From: Salinisphaera aquimarina
Lineage (GTDB): Bacteria > Pseudomonadota > Gammaproteobacteria > Nevskiales > Salinisphaeraceae
Direction: 5' to 3'
NCBI RefSeq assembly: GCF_042643355.1
Contig: NZ_JBHRSS010000003.1
Location: 310,001-374,000 of the forward strand
Length of the DNA stretch: 64,000 nt
Shown here: in pieces, positions 18,971-27,109 of the stretch
Numbering within the stretch: the stretch's first letter is position 1
Layout of the letters: the number at the start of each line of letters is the position of its first letter
The notes under the pieces: model-generated
The model's database searches: none
What the model saw: the letters and a program-made list of their open reading frames with translations, nothing else
Told to the model about the DNA's origin: nothing
Made by a program: the position numbers and the translations under genes

Positions 18971-19613
18971 TCAGAGTCGACAATGTCGGCCATACCGCGT
19001 CCAGCATTTCGGGCTGGGCGGCGGCATTGGGATGGATGCCATCGGCCTGGAAATTGCGGCGATCGGTGGCGATCGACTCCAGAAAGAACGGCACGTAGGC
19101 GACATCGCTCTGCTTCGCAATATCGTTGAACGCGCCGTGGAAGCGATCGCTGTAGGTCTTGCCGTAGTTGGCGGGAATACGCATGCCCAGCAGCAGCACT
19201 TTCGCCTGCGCGTTGCGGCTGGCCTCGATCATGGCGGTGAGATTGTCTTTCATGTCGGCCACCGGCAGCGCCCGCAAGCCGTCGTTGCCGCCCAATTCGA
19301 GCACGACGATCGCCGGTTGATGGTCCGCGAGCGCCGCGGCCAGACGGGACCGGCCGCCAGCCGTGGTTTCACCGGATACACTGGCGTTGACCACGTCGAT
19401 GTCCGCATCCTTGGCCACGAGCCGCTCCTCGAGCAGCGCCACCCAGCCGTCATGGCGAGCCAGCCCGTAGCCGGCGCTGAGACTGTCGCCGAAAACCAGA
19501 ATCCCGCCGGCAGCGTATGCCGGTATCGATACCAGCATGGTCGCGAACACCACGGCCATCGCACCGACCCATCGGCGCGCTCCGCGCCATTGCCGGCGAC
19601 TCGGCCGACCCAT
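18945..19613 (-). CDS. tesA: Periplasmic GDSL esterase/lysophospholipase TesA
   Basis: A 222-residue SGNH-fold esterase. A signal peptide (residues 1-34, ending AYA) precedes FGDSLSAGYG with the nucleophile Ser44, then the ASVSGETTAGG block, the GGNDGLR block (oxyanion Asn) and DGIHPNAAAQ with the catalytic Asp and His. This is the TesA / arylesterase / thioesterase I family: thioester, ester and lysophospholipid hydrolysis in the periplasm. The ATG at 19613 is preferred to two ATGs further upstream because a GGA sits at proper distance and the longer forms overlap the divergent ybbA start. The divergent tesA/ybbA arrangement is the one seen in many proteobacteria. Confidence 0.9.
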   Translation of the reverse strand: MGRPSRRQWRGARRWVGAMAVVFATMLVSIPAYAAGGILVFGDSLSAGYGLARHDGWVALLEERLVAKDADIDVVNASVSGETTAGGRSRLAAALADHQPAIVVLELGGNDGLRALPVADMKDNLTAMIEASRNAQAKVLLLGMRIPANYGKTYSDRFHGAFNDIAKQSDVAYVPFFLESIATDRRNFQADGIHPNAAAQPEMLDAVWPTLSTLISQIPAVP

Positions 19614-19627
19614 GGAAAATTCCGTCA

Positions 19628-20308
19628 ATGTCATCTCCTGCATTAAAGACCGTCGATCTGGCCAAGACCGTAGCCAGCGGCGACGACCGACTGAGTATCC
19701 TCGATTCGGTCGAACTGCAACTGAATGCCGGCGACAGCCTGTCGATCGTGGGTACGTCCGGCTCCGGCAAATCGACGCTGCTGGCGCTGCTCGCCGGGCT
19801 GGATCTGCCCACGCGCGGCCACGTGGAACTGCTGGGCCGCAACCTGGGCACGCTTGACGAGGACGAACGGGCGGCCTGGCGCGCCGCCCGCGTAGGGTTC
19901 GTATTCCAGTCCTTTCAGCTGCTGGCCGGGCTGTCCGCGCTCGACAACGTCATCCTGCCGCTCGAGCTGGCCGGCGTCACCCTCGCCGAAGCGCGCGATC
20001 GCGCCGACGCTCTGCTCCGGCAGGTCGGTCTCGGGCATCGCCTGTCGCATACGCCGCGCCAGCTCTCGGGCGGCGAACAGCAGCGCGTCGCCCTGGCACG
20101 CGCCTTTGCCTGCCGGCCGCAGATCCTGTTCGCCGACGAGCCCACGGGCAATCTCGACGGCACCACCGGAGCAGCGATCATCGACCAGCTGTTCGCGCTG
20201 AACACCGAACAGGGCACCACGCTGGTGCTGGTCACACATGACGAAAAACTGGCCGCGCGCTGCAGCCGCATCGCACGCCTGAGCGACGGTCGCCTCGATG
20301 TCGAATAA
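19628..20308 (+). CDS. ybbA: ABC transporter ATPase, YbbA/LolD type
   Basis: A 226-residue ATPase of the MacB/LolD class. Walker A GTSGSGKST (residues 42-50), Q-loop VFQSFQLL, signature LSGGEQQRVALARA and Walker B ILFADEPTGNLD are all intact, followed by VLVTHDEKLA with the switch His. The ATG at 19628 lies only 15 bases from the chosen start of tesA on the other strand, so the two genes share their control region. The next gene, the large permease, starts 11 bases before this stop, showing coupled translation. YbbA-YbbP systems are mechanotransmission-type ABC complexes in the inner membrane whose exact role is unsettled; an envelope or lipid-related role is inferred from tesA linkage. Confidence 0.9.
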   Translation: MSSPALKTVDLAKTVASGDDRLSILDSVELQLNAGDSLSIVGTSGSGKSTLLALLAGLDLPTRGHVELLGRNLGTLDEDERAAWRAARVGFVFQSFQLLAGLSALDNVILPLELAGVTLAEARDRADALLRQVGLGHRLSHTPRQLSGGEQQRVALARAFACRPQILFADEPTGNLDGTTGAAIIDQLFALNTEQGTTLVLVTHDEKLAARCSRIARLSDGRLDVE

Positions 20309-22823
20309 CGCCGGCCAACCCTCGGCGCTACGCCTGGCCTGGCGGCATGGCGCCCGCGCGCGCGGCGACGGCGCCTGGTGGATTCTGCTGGTCGCGTTGA
20401 TCGTGGCGGTGGCCGCGGTGGCCGCCGTCAACCAGATGACCGATCGCGTACGGTCGGGCATGACCCGTCAGGGCGCGGCGACCCTGGCCGCCGATCTCAA
20501 ACTGGATCTGCGCGCACCGTTGTCGGACGCACGCGCGGCCCGCATCGACGCGACCGGCGCGCGCCGTGCCGCTACCACGATATTTCCCAGCGTGATTGCT
20601 GGCGACGACAAGATCACGCTGGTGTCGGTGAAGGCGGTCGGCCCCGGCTATCCGTTGCGCGGTGAAGTGACATTGCGGCGCGGGCGGCCCGGCACGCCGG
20701 ATGTCACGGTCACCCGGGCACCGGCACGCGGCAGCGTCTGGGTCGAACAGCGCGTGCTCGACGAACAGAAACTGAGCGTGGGCGATACCCTCGAACTGGG
20801 CGATGCGAGATTGCGTATCGCCGCCGCGCTGGTGCTGGAGCCGGATCGCGGGCCGGGCTTCGCCAGTATCGCCCCGCGCGTGATGATGGCCGCCGCCGAT
20901 GTGGCCGCCACCGGCCTGTTCGGCCCCGGCAGCCGCGCGCGCTATGCCGAACTGCTGGCCGGTCCGCCGGCGGTGATCGATACCCTGCGCGACACCCTCA
21001 CACCCAAGCTGACCGCGGGCGAACAGCTGCGCACGCCGACCGAATCCAACCGCGCCTTGTCGCGTGCGCTGGAGCGCGCCGACGTGTTTCTGGATCTGGC
21101 CGCGCTCGTGGCGGTGGTGCTCGCCGGGGTGGCCATCGCGCTGACCGCGCGCCAGCACGCCGCGGCGCGCCTGGACGAGATCGCCCTGCTCAAGACGCTG
21201 GGCGCCGCGCGCGGTCTCATCGCCCGTATTCTGGCCTGGCAGTTGGCCATCGTCGGCGTGATCGGCATCGGACTGGGCGTGGCCATCGGCAGCGTGGCGC
21301 AGATCGGTATTGCGGTACTGATCGCGCGTGCGTTCGAGATCGAACTGCCCGCCGCGTCGCTGTCTTCGCTGTGGGCCGCCCCCGTCACCGGCGCCCTGTT
21401 GCTGGGCGGCTTTGCCTGGCCTGCCCTGTCGACGGCACGCCGTGCACCGCCGACGCGGGTGCTCGCGCGTGCACTGGCCGACGACAACCGCCGGCCCGGG
21501 CTGATCTACGCCGCGGCGATCCTGAGCACCGTCGTGTTGGCTGCGATCGCTACGCGCGACCTCGTGCTCACGCTCTGGGTGGTCGGCGCGGCCGCCGCAG
21601 GCACGCTGGTTCTGGGCGTCGCCGCGCTCGGGCTTCTGCGCCTGATCGAGATAATGCGCCGCCGCGTCGGCGATCGGGTGAGTCCCGGACTGCGGCTCGG
21701 GCTGGCCGCGCTGTCGCGGCGACGAGGCGCCAGCGTGCTGCAGGTCGTGGCCTTCGGCATCGGCCTGATCATGCTGTTCATGCTCGTCATCGTGCGCGGT
21801 GACCTGCTGTCCGGCTGGCAAGCCGATATCGCCGCCGACGCGCCCAACCGTTTTCTGATCAACATCACCCCGGAACAGCAGCCGCGGGTCGCCGCTTATC
21901 TGCACGAACACGGCATCGACGCCGCCTTCTATCCGCTGGTGCGCGGCCGGCTGACCGCGGTCAACGGCCAGGCCATCGACGAAGACGACGACAGCAAGGA
22001 TTCGGCCGGCGAGCTGGCCAGGCGCGAGCTGAACCTGTCATGGATCGACACGCTCAAGCCCGACAACCGGATCACCGCCGGGCAGTGGTTCAAGCCGGCC
22101 GATCGCGGCGCGAAGAAGCTGTCGATAGACGAATCGGTGGCCAAGCGTCTGGACGCATCGATCGGCGATACGCTGACCTTCGATATCGCCGGTGAATCGA
22201 TCACCTCGAGCGTGGCGAGCATCCGCTCGATCGACTGGTCGAGCCTGCAGGCGAACTTCTATGTGCTGTTCGCGCCGGCCACGCTGGCGGATTTCCCGGC
22301 GACCTATATCACCAGCTTCTATCTGCCGGACGATGCCCACGCGGTGCTCGCCGGTCTGGTCCGCGAATTCTCCAATATCAGCGTCATCGATATTGCGGCG
22401 ATTCTCGAGCAACTGACCACCCTCATCGATCGCGTGAGTCTGGCGGTGGAACTGGTGTTCGGCTTCACCCTCGCCGCCGGGCTCGTGGTGCTGCTGGCGG
22501 CCATGCAGAGCAGCCGCGGCGAACGCCGACGCGAAGCTGTCCTGCTGCGCGCGCTCGGCGCGCGCTCACGCTGGCTCCGACAGGCAACGTTCGTGGAATG
22601 CCTGCTGATCGGGCTGTGCGCATCGATTCTCGCCGCCCTGGTCGCCCAGATCGCGGCCGTGATTCTGGCTACCCAGGTGCTCGATCTCGATTACGCGTGG
22701 CGGCCGCATCTGTGGCTCATCGCGATCGTGACCGCAACGCTGGTGATCACCCTTTCGGGCATGCTCTCGCTGCGCGATATCCTGCGCCAGCCGGCATGGG
22801 CGAGCCTGCGGGCCAGCGATTGA
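20298..22823 (+). CDS. ybbP: FtsX-like ABC transporter permease, YbbP type
   Basis: An 841-residue inner-membrane permease. One helix lies at residues ~26-46, then a periplasmic domain, a first FtsX-like block of three to four helices (about 265-385), a central pair of helices (about 395-445), a second periplasmic domain, and a final FtsX-like block at the C-terminus (about 720-830). Duplicated FtsX-like blocks with ten transmembrane helices are typical of YbbP. The VALVAVVLAGVAIALTAR and FGFTLAAGLVVLLAAMQSS helices show the family style. It is the partner of the ATPase just upstream. Confidence 0.88.
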   Translation: MSNNAGQPSALRLAWRHGARARGDGAWWILLVALIVAVAAVAAVNQMTDRVRSGMTRQGAATLAADLKLDLRAPLSDARAARIDATGARRAATTIFPSVIAGDDKITLVSVKAVGPGYPLRGEVTLRRGRPGTPDVTVTRAPARGSVWVEQRVLDEQKLSVGDTLELGDARLRIAAALVLEPDRGPGFASIAPRVMMAAADVAATGLFGPGSRARYAELLAGPPAVIDTLRDTLTPKLTAGEQLRTPTESNRALSRALERADVFLDLAALVAVVLAGVAIALTARQHAAARLDEIALLKTLGAARGLIARILAWQLAIVGVIGIGLGVAIGSVAQIGIAVLIARAFEIELPAASLSSLWAAPVTGALLLGGFAWPALSTARRAPPTRVLARALADDNRRPGLIYAAAILSTVVLAAIATRDLVLTLWVVGAAAAGTLVLGVAALGLLRLIEIMRRRVGDRVSPGLRLGLAALSRRRGASVLQVVAFGIGLIMLFMLVIVRGDLLSGWQADIAADAPNRFLINITPEQQPRVAAYLHEHGIDAAFYPLVRGRLTAVNGQAIDEDDDSKDSAGELARRELNLSWIDTLKPDNRITAGQWFKPADRGAKKLSIDESVAKRLDASIGDTLTFDIAGESITSSVASIRSIDWSSLQANFYVLFAPATLADFPATYITSFYLPDDAHAVLAGLVREFSNISVIDIAAILEQLTTLIDRVSLAVELVFGFTLAAGLVVLLAAMQSSRGERRREAVLLRALGARSRWLRQATFVECLLIGLCASILAALVAQIAAVILATQVLDLDYAWRPHLWLIAIVTATLVITLSGMLSLRDILRQPAWASLRASD

Positions 22824-23158
22824 TCGGCGAATCCTTTGTCCGCAGGCGAGGCCGGCAACCACATTCGAGAGCGCTGAGTTCCAAGCGCTACGCGTGCTTA
22901 GAAGATAAACGCCAATGCGACGAACCCGCGTGGCTGCCTGTATTGAATCGGCGTCTCTCTGCGTAATCCGCGAATAGTCCTGTCTGTATTTTCGATCCAC
23001 GCCCCTCCGCGTTCACCTGCGCACCCACACGGCGAGCAACAGGATCAGATTACAGATCAGGACGTACAGATCGCCGGACACAAAAAAGCCAGCGGCGACC
23101 CGCGCACTGGGCACGGGCCGACCACTGGCGGTTCGGCCAAGGCAAGCGCCGACGCGGT
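22824..23158. other. Intergenic stretch, possible small membrane ORF
   Basis: No supported gene. On the minus strand a 33-codon frame (23013-23114, GTG start) encodes one hydrophobic helix ending VWVRR; it lies just behind the hsp20 gene and has no convincing ribosome binding site, so it is treated as a possibility only. GGCCGA at 23116-23121 can pair with TCGGCC at 23133-23138, and six T (minus strand, 23087-23082) follow some 30 bases later; the spacing is poor for an intrinsic terminator. Confidence 0.35.
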
Positions 23159-23599
23159 TCAGTCGGCCTGTTGCACCGTAATCCGGCGCGGCTGGCTCTG
23201 AGCCTTCTTGGCAATGGTCAGATACAGAATGCCGTGTGCGGCACGCGCCTCGATGGTATCGACGTCGGCGGTATCGGGCAGCGAGAAACGGCGCTCGAAC
23301 GTGCCGTAACTGCGCTCGCTACGGCGAATCTCGCCGGCGTCCTCGTCGCTGGCCTGCACCCGCTCGCCGTTGAGCTTGAGAACACCCTTGTCGAGGGTTA
23401 CATCGATACTGTTGGGATCGACACCGGCCACCTCGACCTCGATCAGATAGGCGGCCTCGGTTTCACGAATATCGACCGCCGGGCGAAAAGCAGCGGCGTC
23501 GGCGGCACGCGGCTCACCGGAGGCGCCCCGGAATGTACGGTTGAAGGCATCGTTGAAAGCGTCGAAAGGACGGGTCGGTTGATAGAACTGAATAGCCAT
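23159..23599 (-). CDS. Small heat-shock protein, Hsp20/alpha-crystallin family
   Basis: A 146-residue ATP-independent holdase chaperone. It begins MAIQFYQPTRPFDAFND; the start at 23599 is preferred to one 14 codons upstream because GAGGAG stands at the right distance. The alpha-crystallin domain spans about residues 38-140: RPAVDIRETEAAYLIEVEVAGV, the loop with LKLNGER, the GTFERRFSLP strand and the conserved A-x-x-x-n-G-I-L motif as AAHGILYLTI. The C-terminus has ITV, standing for the I-x-I/V anchoring motif. A sigma-32-type promoter precedes it, in keeping with heat induction. It is divergent from the sugar dehydrogenase gene. Confidence 0.92.
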   Translation of the reverse strand: MAIQFYQPTRPFDAFNDAFNRTFRGASGEPRAADAAAFRPAVDIRETEAAYLIEVEVAGVDPNSIDVTLDKGVLKLNGERVQASDEDAGEIRRSERSYGTFERRFSLPDTADVDTIEARAAHGILYLTIAKKAQSQPRRITVQQAD

Positions 23600-23643
23600 T
23601 TGAAAACTCCTCAAGAAAATGGACCGATCTGCTATGCCCAATT

Positions 23644-23672
23644 AAATGAGGCCGCCCACATACGTTTCAATA
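23644..23672 (-). promoter_or_regulatory. Sigma-32-type (heat-shock) promoter of hsp20
   Basis: On the minus strand TATTGAAA (23672-23665) and CCTCATTT (23651-23644) are separated by 13 bases. This fits the RpoH pattern CTTGAAA / CCCCATnT closely and sits about 45 bases before the ATG of hsp20. Confidence 0.65.
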
Positions 23673-23699
23673 GTCGCTCAATTGTTTGTCTCGAAATTT

Positions 23700-23728
23700 T
23701 TGCTGACATCCGGAACAGCTGATATAAC
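23700..23728 (+). promoter_or_regulatory. Sigma-70-type promoter of the sugar dehydrogenase gene
   Basis: TTGCTG (23700-23705) and TATAAC (23723-23728) are spaced by exactly 17 bases and lie 30 bases before the ATG at 23759. Good match, no experimental support. Confidence 0.5.
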
Positions 23729-23758
23729 CGGACGTAACTATTTAACCGTGCACAACCT

Positions 23759-25033
23759 ATGCGCTTCTCTGTTCCCACTCTTTCATCCAGCGCCGTCTTG
23801 CTGGCCGCCGGCGCGTTTTTCGCACCAGCGGTGTCCGCGGCGGGATCCTGCGCCACGGCCGGGCTCGATCTGCCTGCCGGCTTCTGTGCCACCGAGTTCG
23901 CCACCGACGCCGGTCAACCCCGGCACCTGGCGGTCGCCGACAACGGCGCGGTGTATGTGAATCTGGCCAATGCGGTGGACGGCCACGGCCTGATGGCGCT
24001 CAGGGACAGCGACGGTGACGGCATCGCCGATACCCGCAAGAGCTTTGGCGAGGGCGGTGGTACCGGCCTGGCGATTCACGACGGCTGGCTGTATGCGGCC
24101 ACCGTCACCGATATCTATCGCTACAAGCTCGGCGATTCGCTGGTGCCCGAGGGCAAGCCGGAACATCTGGTCAGCGACCTGCCCCGGCAAACCACGCATT
24201 CGGCTCGCGGCCTGGCGGTCGGCAACGACGGCATGCTCTATGTCAACAACGGCGCGCCCTCGAACGCCTGCCAGGAAAGCGACCGCAGCCCCGGTTCCAA
24301 AGGTCAGGATCCCTGCCCTCTGCTCGAGGAACACGCCGGTATCTGGCAGTTCTCGGCCACCGAGACCGGGCAGACGTTCAGCGCCGACAAGCGCTTCGCC
24401 ACCGGCATCCGCAACATGTTTGCGCTGACCTATCACGATGGCCAGCTCTACGGTGCCCAGCACGGCCGCGATCAGCTGTATTCGAACTGGTCGGACCGGT
24501 TCACCCAGAAGCAGAGCGCGCACCTGCCCGCCGAGGAACTGTTCGCCATCGACAAGGGCGACAATTTCGGCTGGCCGTTCTGCTACTACGACCCGAACAA
24601 GAAGGAGAAAGTACTCGGGCCCGAATACGGCGGCGACGGCAGCAAGATCGGCCGCTGTGACCAGTTCGAAAAACCGATTGCCGCCTATCCCGCGCACTGG
24701 GCGCCGATGGCGATTCTGTTCCATGAAGGCGATGCATTCGGCGACAAATACAACAACGGCGCGTTCATCGCGTTCCACGGCTCCTGGAACCGCGCGCCCA
24801 GCCCCCAGGCCGGCTATAGGGTGATCTTCCAGCCGTTCAAAGACGGCAAGCCCACGGGCAACTATGAAGACTTCGCCGGTGCCGAGGGCTTTACCGGCAA
24901 GGCCGAGATCAAGTCACCCGGCAGCGCAGAGCATCGCCCGGCCGGTCTGGCGGAAGGCCCGGACGGCGCGCTGTATATCAGCGACGATGCCGGCGGCACG
25001 ATCTTTCGCGTGATCCACGACAGCGACGGTTGA
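23759..25033 (+). CDS. Secreted PQQ-dependent sugar dehydrogenase, sorbosone/aldose type
   Basis: A 424-residue periplasmic oxidoreductase. A signal peptide (residues ~1-27, ending VSA) is followed by a six-bladed propeller of the glucose/sorbosone dehydrogenase family: PAGFCATEFATDAGQPRHLAVADNGAVYV, HSARGLAVGNDGMLYVNNG, GIRNMFALTYHDGQLYGAQHGRDQL, EELFAIDKGDNFGWPFCYYD, AFIAFHGSWNRAP and RPAGLAEGPDGALYISDDAGGTIFRV. These hold PQQ and calcium in soluble aldose dehydrogenases of the YliI type. It would need the PQQ made by the pqq genes 30 kb downstream. Electrons would pass to the respiratory chain; the sugar substrate is unknown. The two Cys-rich spots (DPCPLLEE, GWPFCYYD) fit disulphides. Confidence 0.88.
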   Translation: MRFSVPTLSSSAVLLAAGAFFAPAVSAAGSCATAGLDLPAGFCATEFATDAGQPRHLAVADNGAVYVNLANAVDGHGLMALRDSDGDGIADTRKSFGEGGGTGLAIHDGWLYAATVTDIYRYKLGDSLVPEGKPEHLVSDLPRQTTHSARGLAVGNDGMLYVNNGAPSNACQESDRSPGSKGQDPCPLLEEHAGIWQFSATETGQTFSADKRFATGIRNMFALTYHDGQLYGAQHGRDQLYSNWSDRFTQKQSAHLPAEELFAIDKGDNFGWPFCYYDPNKKEKVLGPEYGGDGSKIGRCDQFEKPIAAYPAHWAPMAILFHEGDAFGDKYNNGAFIAFHGSWNRAPSPQAGYRVIFQPFKDGKPTGNYEDFAGAEGFTGKAEIKSPGSAEHRPAGLAEGPDGALYISDDAGGTIFRVIHDSDG

Positions 25034-25464
25034 TCGACCGCGCCAACGATATGTCGGATTGGCCGAAGGCATAACCCGGGAAGCGAGCATCCGCGCGCTG
25101 CGATACCAGCACTTTAGTTCAACCGACTTTGATCCATTCGGCGGAGTGTCTGTATTCGGGTTACCTTGCACGGTGACGCAAACGCAAAGTGGCTAAAGGC
25201 GTCCAGCGCAGTTTGAAGACCACCAGAGCGGGCCGACCTAGTCGGATTTTCAAGGGGCCGCATCCCTTCTCCGCGAGCATCGGAAGCCAGTGGCATAGCC
25301 GGGGCCGTGCCGGGTGTCTTTTCCGTTACTGACTTTCGTTCGGCCAGGCAAGCGAAAGTCAGTCTCACAGCAGTGCGAAATCCAAACACACGAAAACCGC
25401 GTTCTCAAAACACCGTGGCGACTATGCAATGCGCCAGTAAACAGCATGATGATTTTGAGCGCGA
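25034..25464. other. Intergenic stretch containing dispersed element copy A
   Basis: No gene is supported. The central part (25257-25383) is a copy of an intergenic element that recurs at 55914-56042, listed separately. The reading frames crossing it on both strands encode only arginine-rich, low-information peptides of the kind produced by such repeats. Confidence 0.55.
25257..25383 (+). repeat. Dispersed intergenic element, copy A
   Basis: A conserved core from 25257 (GCCGCATCCCTTCTCCGCGA, then AGCATCGGA, TAGCCGG, GCCGTGCCGGGTGTC) is followed by a perfect hairpin: ACTGACTTTCG (25328-25338) and CGAAAGTCAGT (25353-25363) around a 14-base loop, then a tail ending GCGAAATCC. Copy B at 55.9 kb has the same order of core, hairpin and tail, but the hairpin arms have a different sequence. 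Conservation of pairing without conservation of bases implies that the structure matters. The function is unknown. Confidence 0.7.
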
Positions 25465-26367
25465 TTACGCGCCGACCGTCGTATGCTCGTCCAGCGCCGT
25501 CTTGATTGCACGGAGCTGCCTTGCCTGCCAATCGGCATAGCTTTCACCCACGGCGAGCATATCGTCGATCGCGGCCACCGGTATCTGCGCTTTGCGCGAT
25601 ATCCGAATCTGCTGACGCGTCCAACCATCCCGGGCGTCGCGCTCGTATAGAAACAGACGGATACGGTGGCGCCGCATATCGTCGGCGGCCTTGTTGATGC
25701 GCAGCGGACTGGCGTAGTGGCGATCACGCGTGATGGCATGATCATCACGATAGCCCAGCAGGTCCAGCATGTAGGCGTAGAGCGGGGTCGCAGTCAAAAC
25801 CGCGATATCGGGATAGTCCGAGATCAGGGCCAGGACCTGCGCGTAGACGGGCTGTAACTGCGAACGAAATCGCTCCAATCCCTGGCGATAGGCTGCGCCA
25901 TGCGCCGGGTCGCGTTCGGCGAGCGTGTCGCTCAGCCGACTCGCCATCAGCAGCATGATGCGCGGCGAGTAGAACAGATAGCTGTTGTCGTCGGGCAGGA
26001 TGATGTGCCGGCCCAGCACACTGGCGTCGAGTACCGTGCGTGGCCGCGCGCCGGGATTCTTCTGCACTGCCAAAGCGAGTGCGGCGTCCAGCCCCAATCC
26101 GTTGACGACGACAATATCCGCTTCGGCGATTGCGCGACTTGCTCGGGAATCGGCTTCGAGAACGCGCACGTCGGCGCCCGCCCGCCGCGCCAGTGTGACC
26201 ACCTTTACGTGGCCGGCGCCGATCGTTCGGGCCATCGCGGCGTAACTTCCCTGCGCCGTCACGATATTTACGGGCGTCGCGTTTTCAGCCTGTGCGCCGG
26301 TGCCGACAATCAACAGTAGCCCGCACACGATTCGCGTCAGGAACATCCAACGTTTCCCAGGATTCAC
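25465..26367 (-). CDS. ZnuA-like metal ABC substrate-binding protein lacking the His ligands
   Basis: A 300-residue periplasmic protein with a signal peptide ending AQA. The fold is that of cluster A-I (ZnuA/TroA) binding proteins: VNIVTAQGSYAAMARTIGAG, the IAEADIVVVNGLGLDAAL block, LFYSPRIMLLMASRLSDTLAERDPAHGAAY (central helix region) and a GESYADW segment near the end. Yet the three histidines expected in DPH, NPHVW and HxAFGY are Arg (ADVRVLE), Tyr (NSYLFYSP) and Thr (TATPLYAY). Only the final acidic ligand position keeps Asp. No permease or ATPase genes are adjacent. The start is GTG 26367; ATG 26346 with GGGA upstream is an equally good choice. Family assignment is good; zinc binding by the usual site is unlikely. 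Confidence 0.75.
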   Translation of the reverse strand: MNPGKRWMFLTRIVCGLLLIVGTGAQAENATPVNIVTAQGSYAAMARTIGAGHVKVVTLARRAGADVRVLEADSRASRAIAEADIVVVNGLGLDAALALAVQKNPGARPRTVLDASVLGRHIILPDDNSYLFYSPRIMLLMASRLSDTLAERDPAHGAAYRQGLERFRSQLQPVYAQVLALISDYPDIAVLTATPLYAYMLDLLGYRDDHAITRDRHYASPLRINKAADDMRRHRIRLFLYERDARDGWTRQQIRISRKAQIPVAAIDDMLAVGESYADWQARQLRAIKTALDEHTTVGA

Positions 26368-26394
26368 GGCAGCACGCTCGTTCGATTTGATTTC

Positions 26395-26415
26395 TTATGT
26401 AATGTTATTACATAA
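26395..26415. promoter_or_regulatory. Perfect 21-bp palindrome, Zur-like operator
   Basis: TTATGTAAT (26395-26403) and ATTACATAA (26407-26415) are perfect inverted repeats around GTT. The TGTAATGTTATTACA core resembles gammaproteobacterial zinc-uptake-regulator boxes. It sits 28-48 bases upstream of the ZnuA-like gene and about 300 bases before the ZnuD-like locus on the other strand. AT-rich flanks suggest an overlapping promoter. Assignment to Zur rather than another metalloregulator is inference. Confidence 0.55.
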
Positions 26416-26698
26416 TTTAAACAAGGGAAATCGTTCATGCTGCAGAACGCGTCGTTCGACGCCGCCAGGCGCCCCCGATGCTGCGCTGGCCGCGTGTTCA
26501 CCGTCGTTCGGGGGTTGAGGGCGACGCGATTCAGGGCCGAAATCGAGCGCCAAACAGCCATCGCGGTGCGCTCAACACCGGGCGCGAGCAGTCAGCACGA
26601 CGCCATCACTGATTCTGGCCTTCAACCATGAAGGCGTAGCTGCAGCGGCGCCGGGTGGCAAATCGGTCGCTACATGACGTCTGGGGAGTCATAGCCAT
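26416..26698. other. Intergenic stretch before the zinc-uptake genes
   Basis: The sequence has no supported gene. It presumably carries the promoter of the His-rich small protein and TonB receptor; I see no strong -35/-10 pair. A GGGGAG at 26683-26688 serves as ribosome binding site for the gene at 26699. Confidence 0.4.
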
Positions 26699-27025
26699 AT
26701 GTTGACTTGCACCGCTGCTGCGTTCGCCCGCCGACGCGCCGGGCATCACCTACCGCGCAGCGCGTTGTTGCTCGTCATATGGCTGTGCATGCAGGGCCTG
26801 TGGGTTGCGCACGCCTTCGATCATCCGATCCACCTCGCCCATGCCGATCCTGCCTGCCTGACCTGTGCCCACGGCCACCCGGGCAATGCGCCGCCGTCTG
26901 GCATCTCGATACGGCTGCTCACACAACCGGGCATCACCGCTCCTGCTGCCGTCATCACCACGGTCTGGTGGTCGCGGCCGCTGCGCGTCTACCACGGCCG
27001 CGCCCCGCCCGTTTCTCGCGTCTGA
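26699..27025 (+). CDS. Small secreted His/Cys-rich protein, possible metal binder
   Basis: A 108-residue protein with a basic N-terminus, a hydrophobic stretch (about residues 20-38) ending AHA, and then a dense cluster of metal-type ligands: His42, His45, His48, Cys53, Cys56, His58 and His60, i.e. HxxHxxH followed by CxxCxHxH. The remainder is Pro-rich and includes a second hydrophobic patch with WW. No known domain is recognised. It lies 84 bases before a ZnuD-like receptor gene on the same strand and behind a Zur-like palindrome, so a role in periplasmic zinc handling is reasonable but unproven. Confidence 0.6.
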   Translation: MLTCTAAAFARRRAGHHLPRSALLLVIWLCMQGLWVAHAFDHPIHLAHADPACLTCAHGHPGNAPPSGISIRLLTQPGITAPAAVITTVWWSRPLRVYHGRAPPVSRV

Positions 27026-27109
27026 CCTGCAAGCCGACAGTTACCTATTGCCTCGCCGTAGCGATCGCACCACGCGACGCGTCGCGGCGCCCCAGACGAG
27101 AACATCCCC

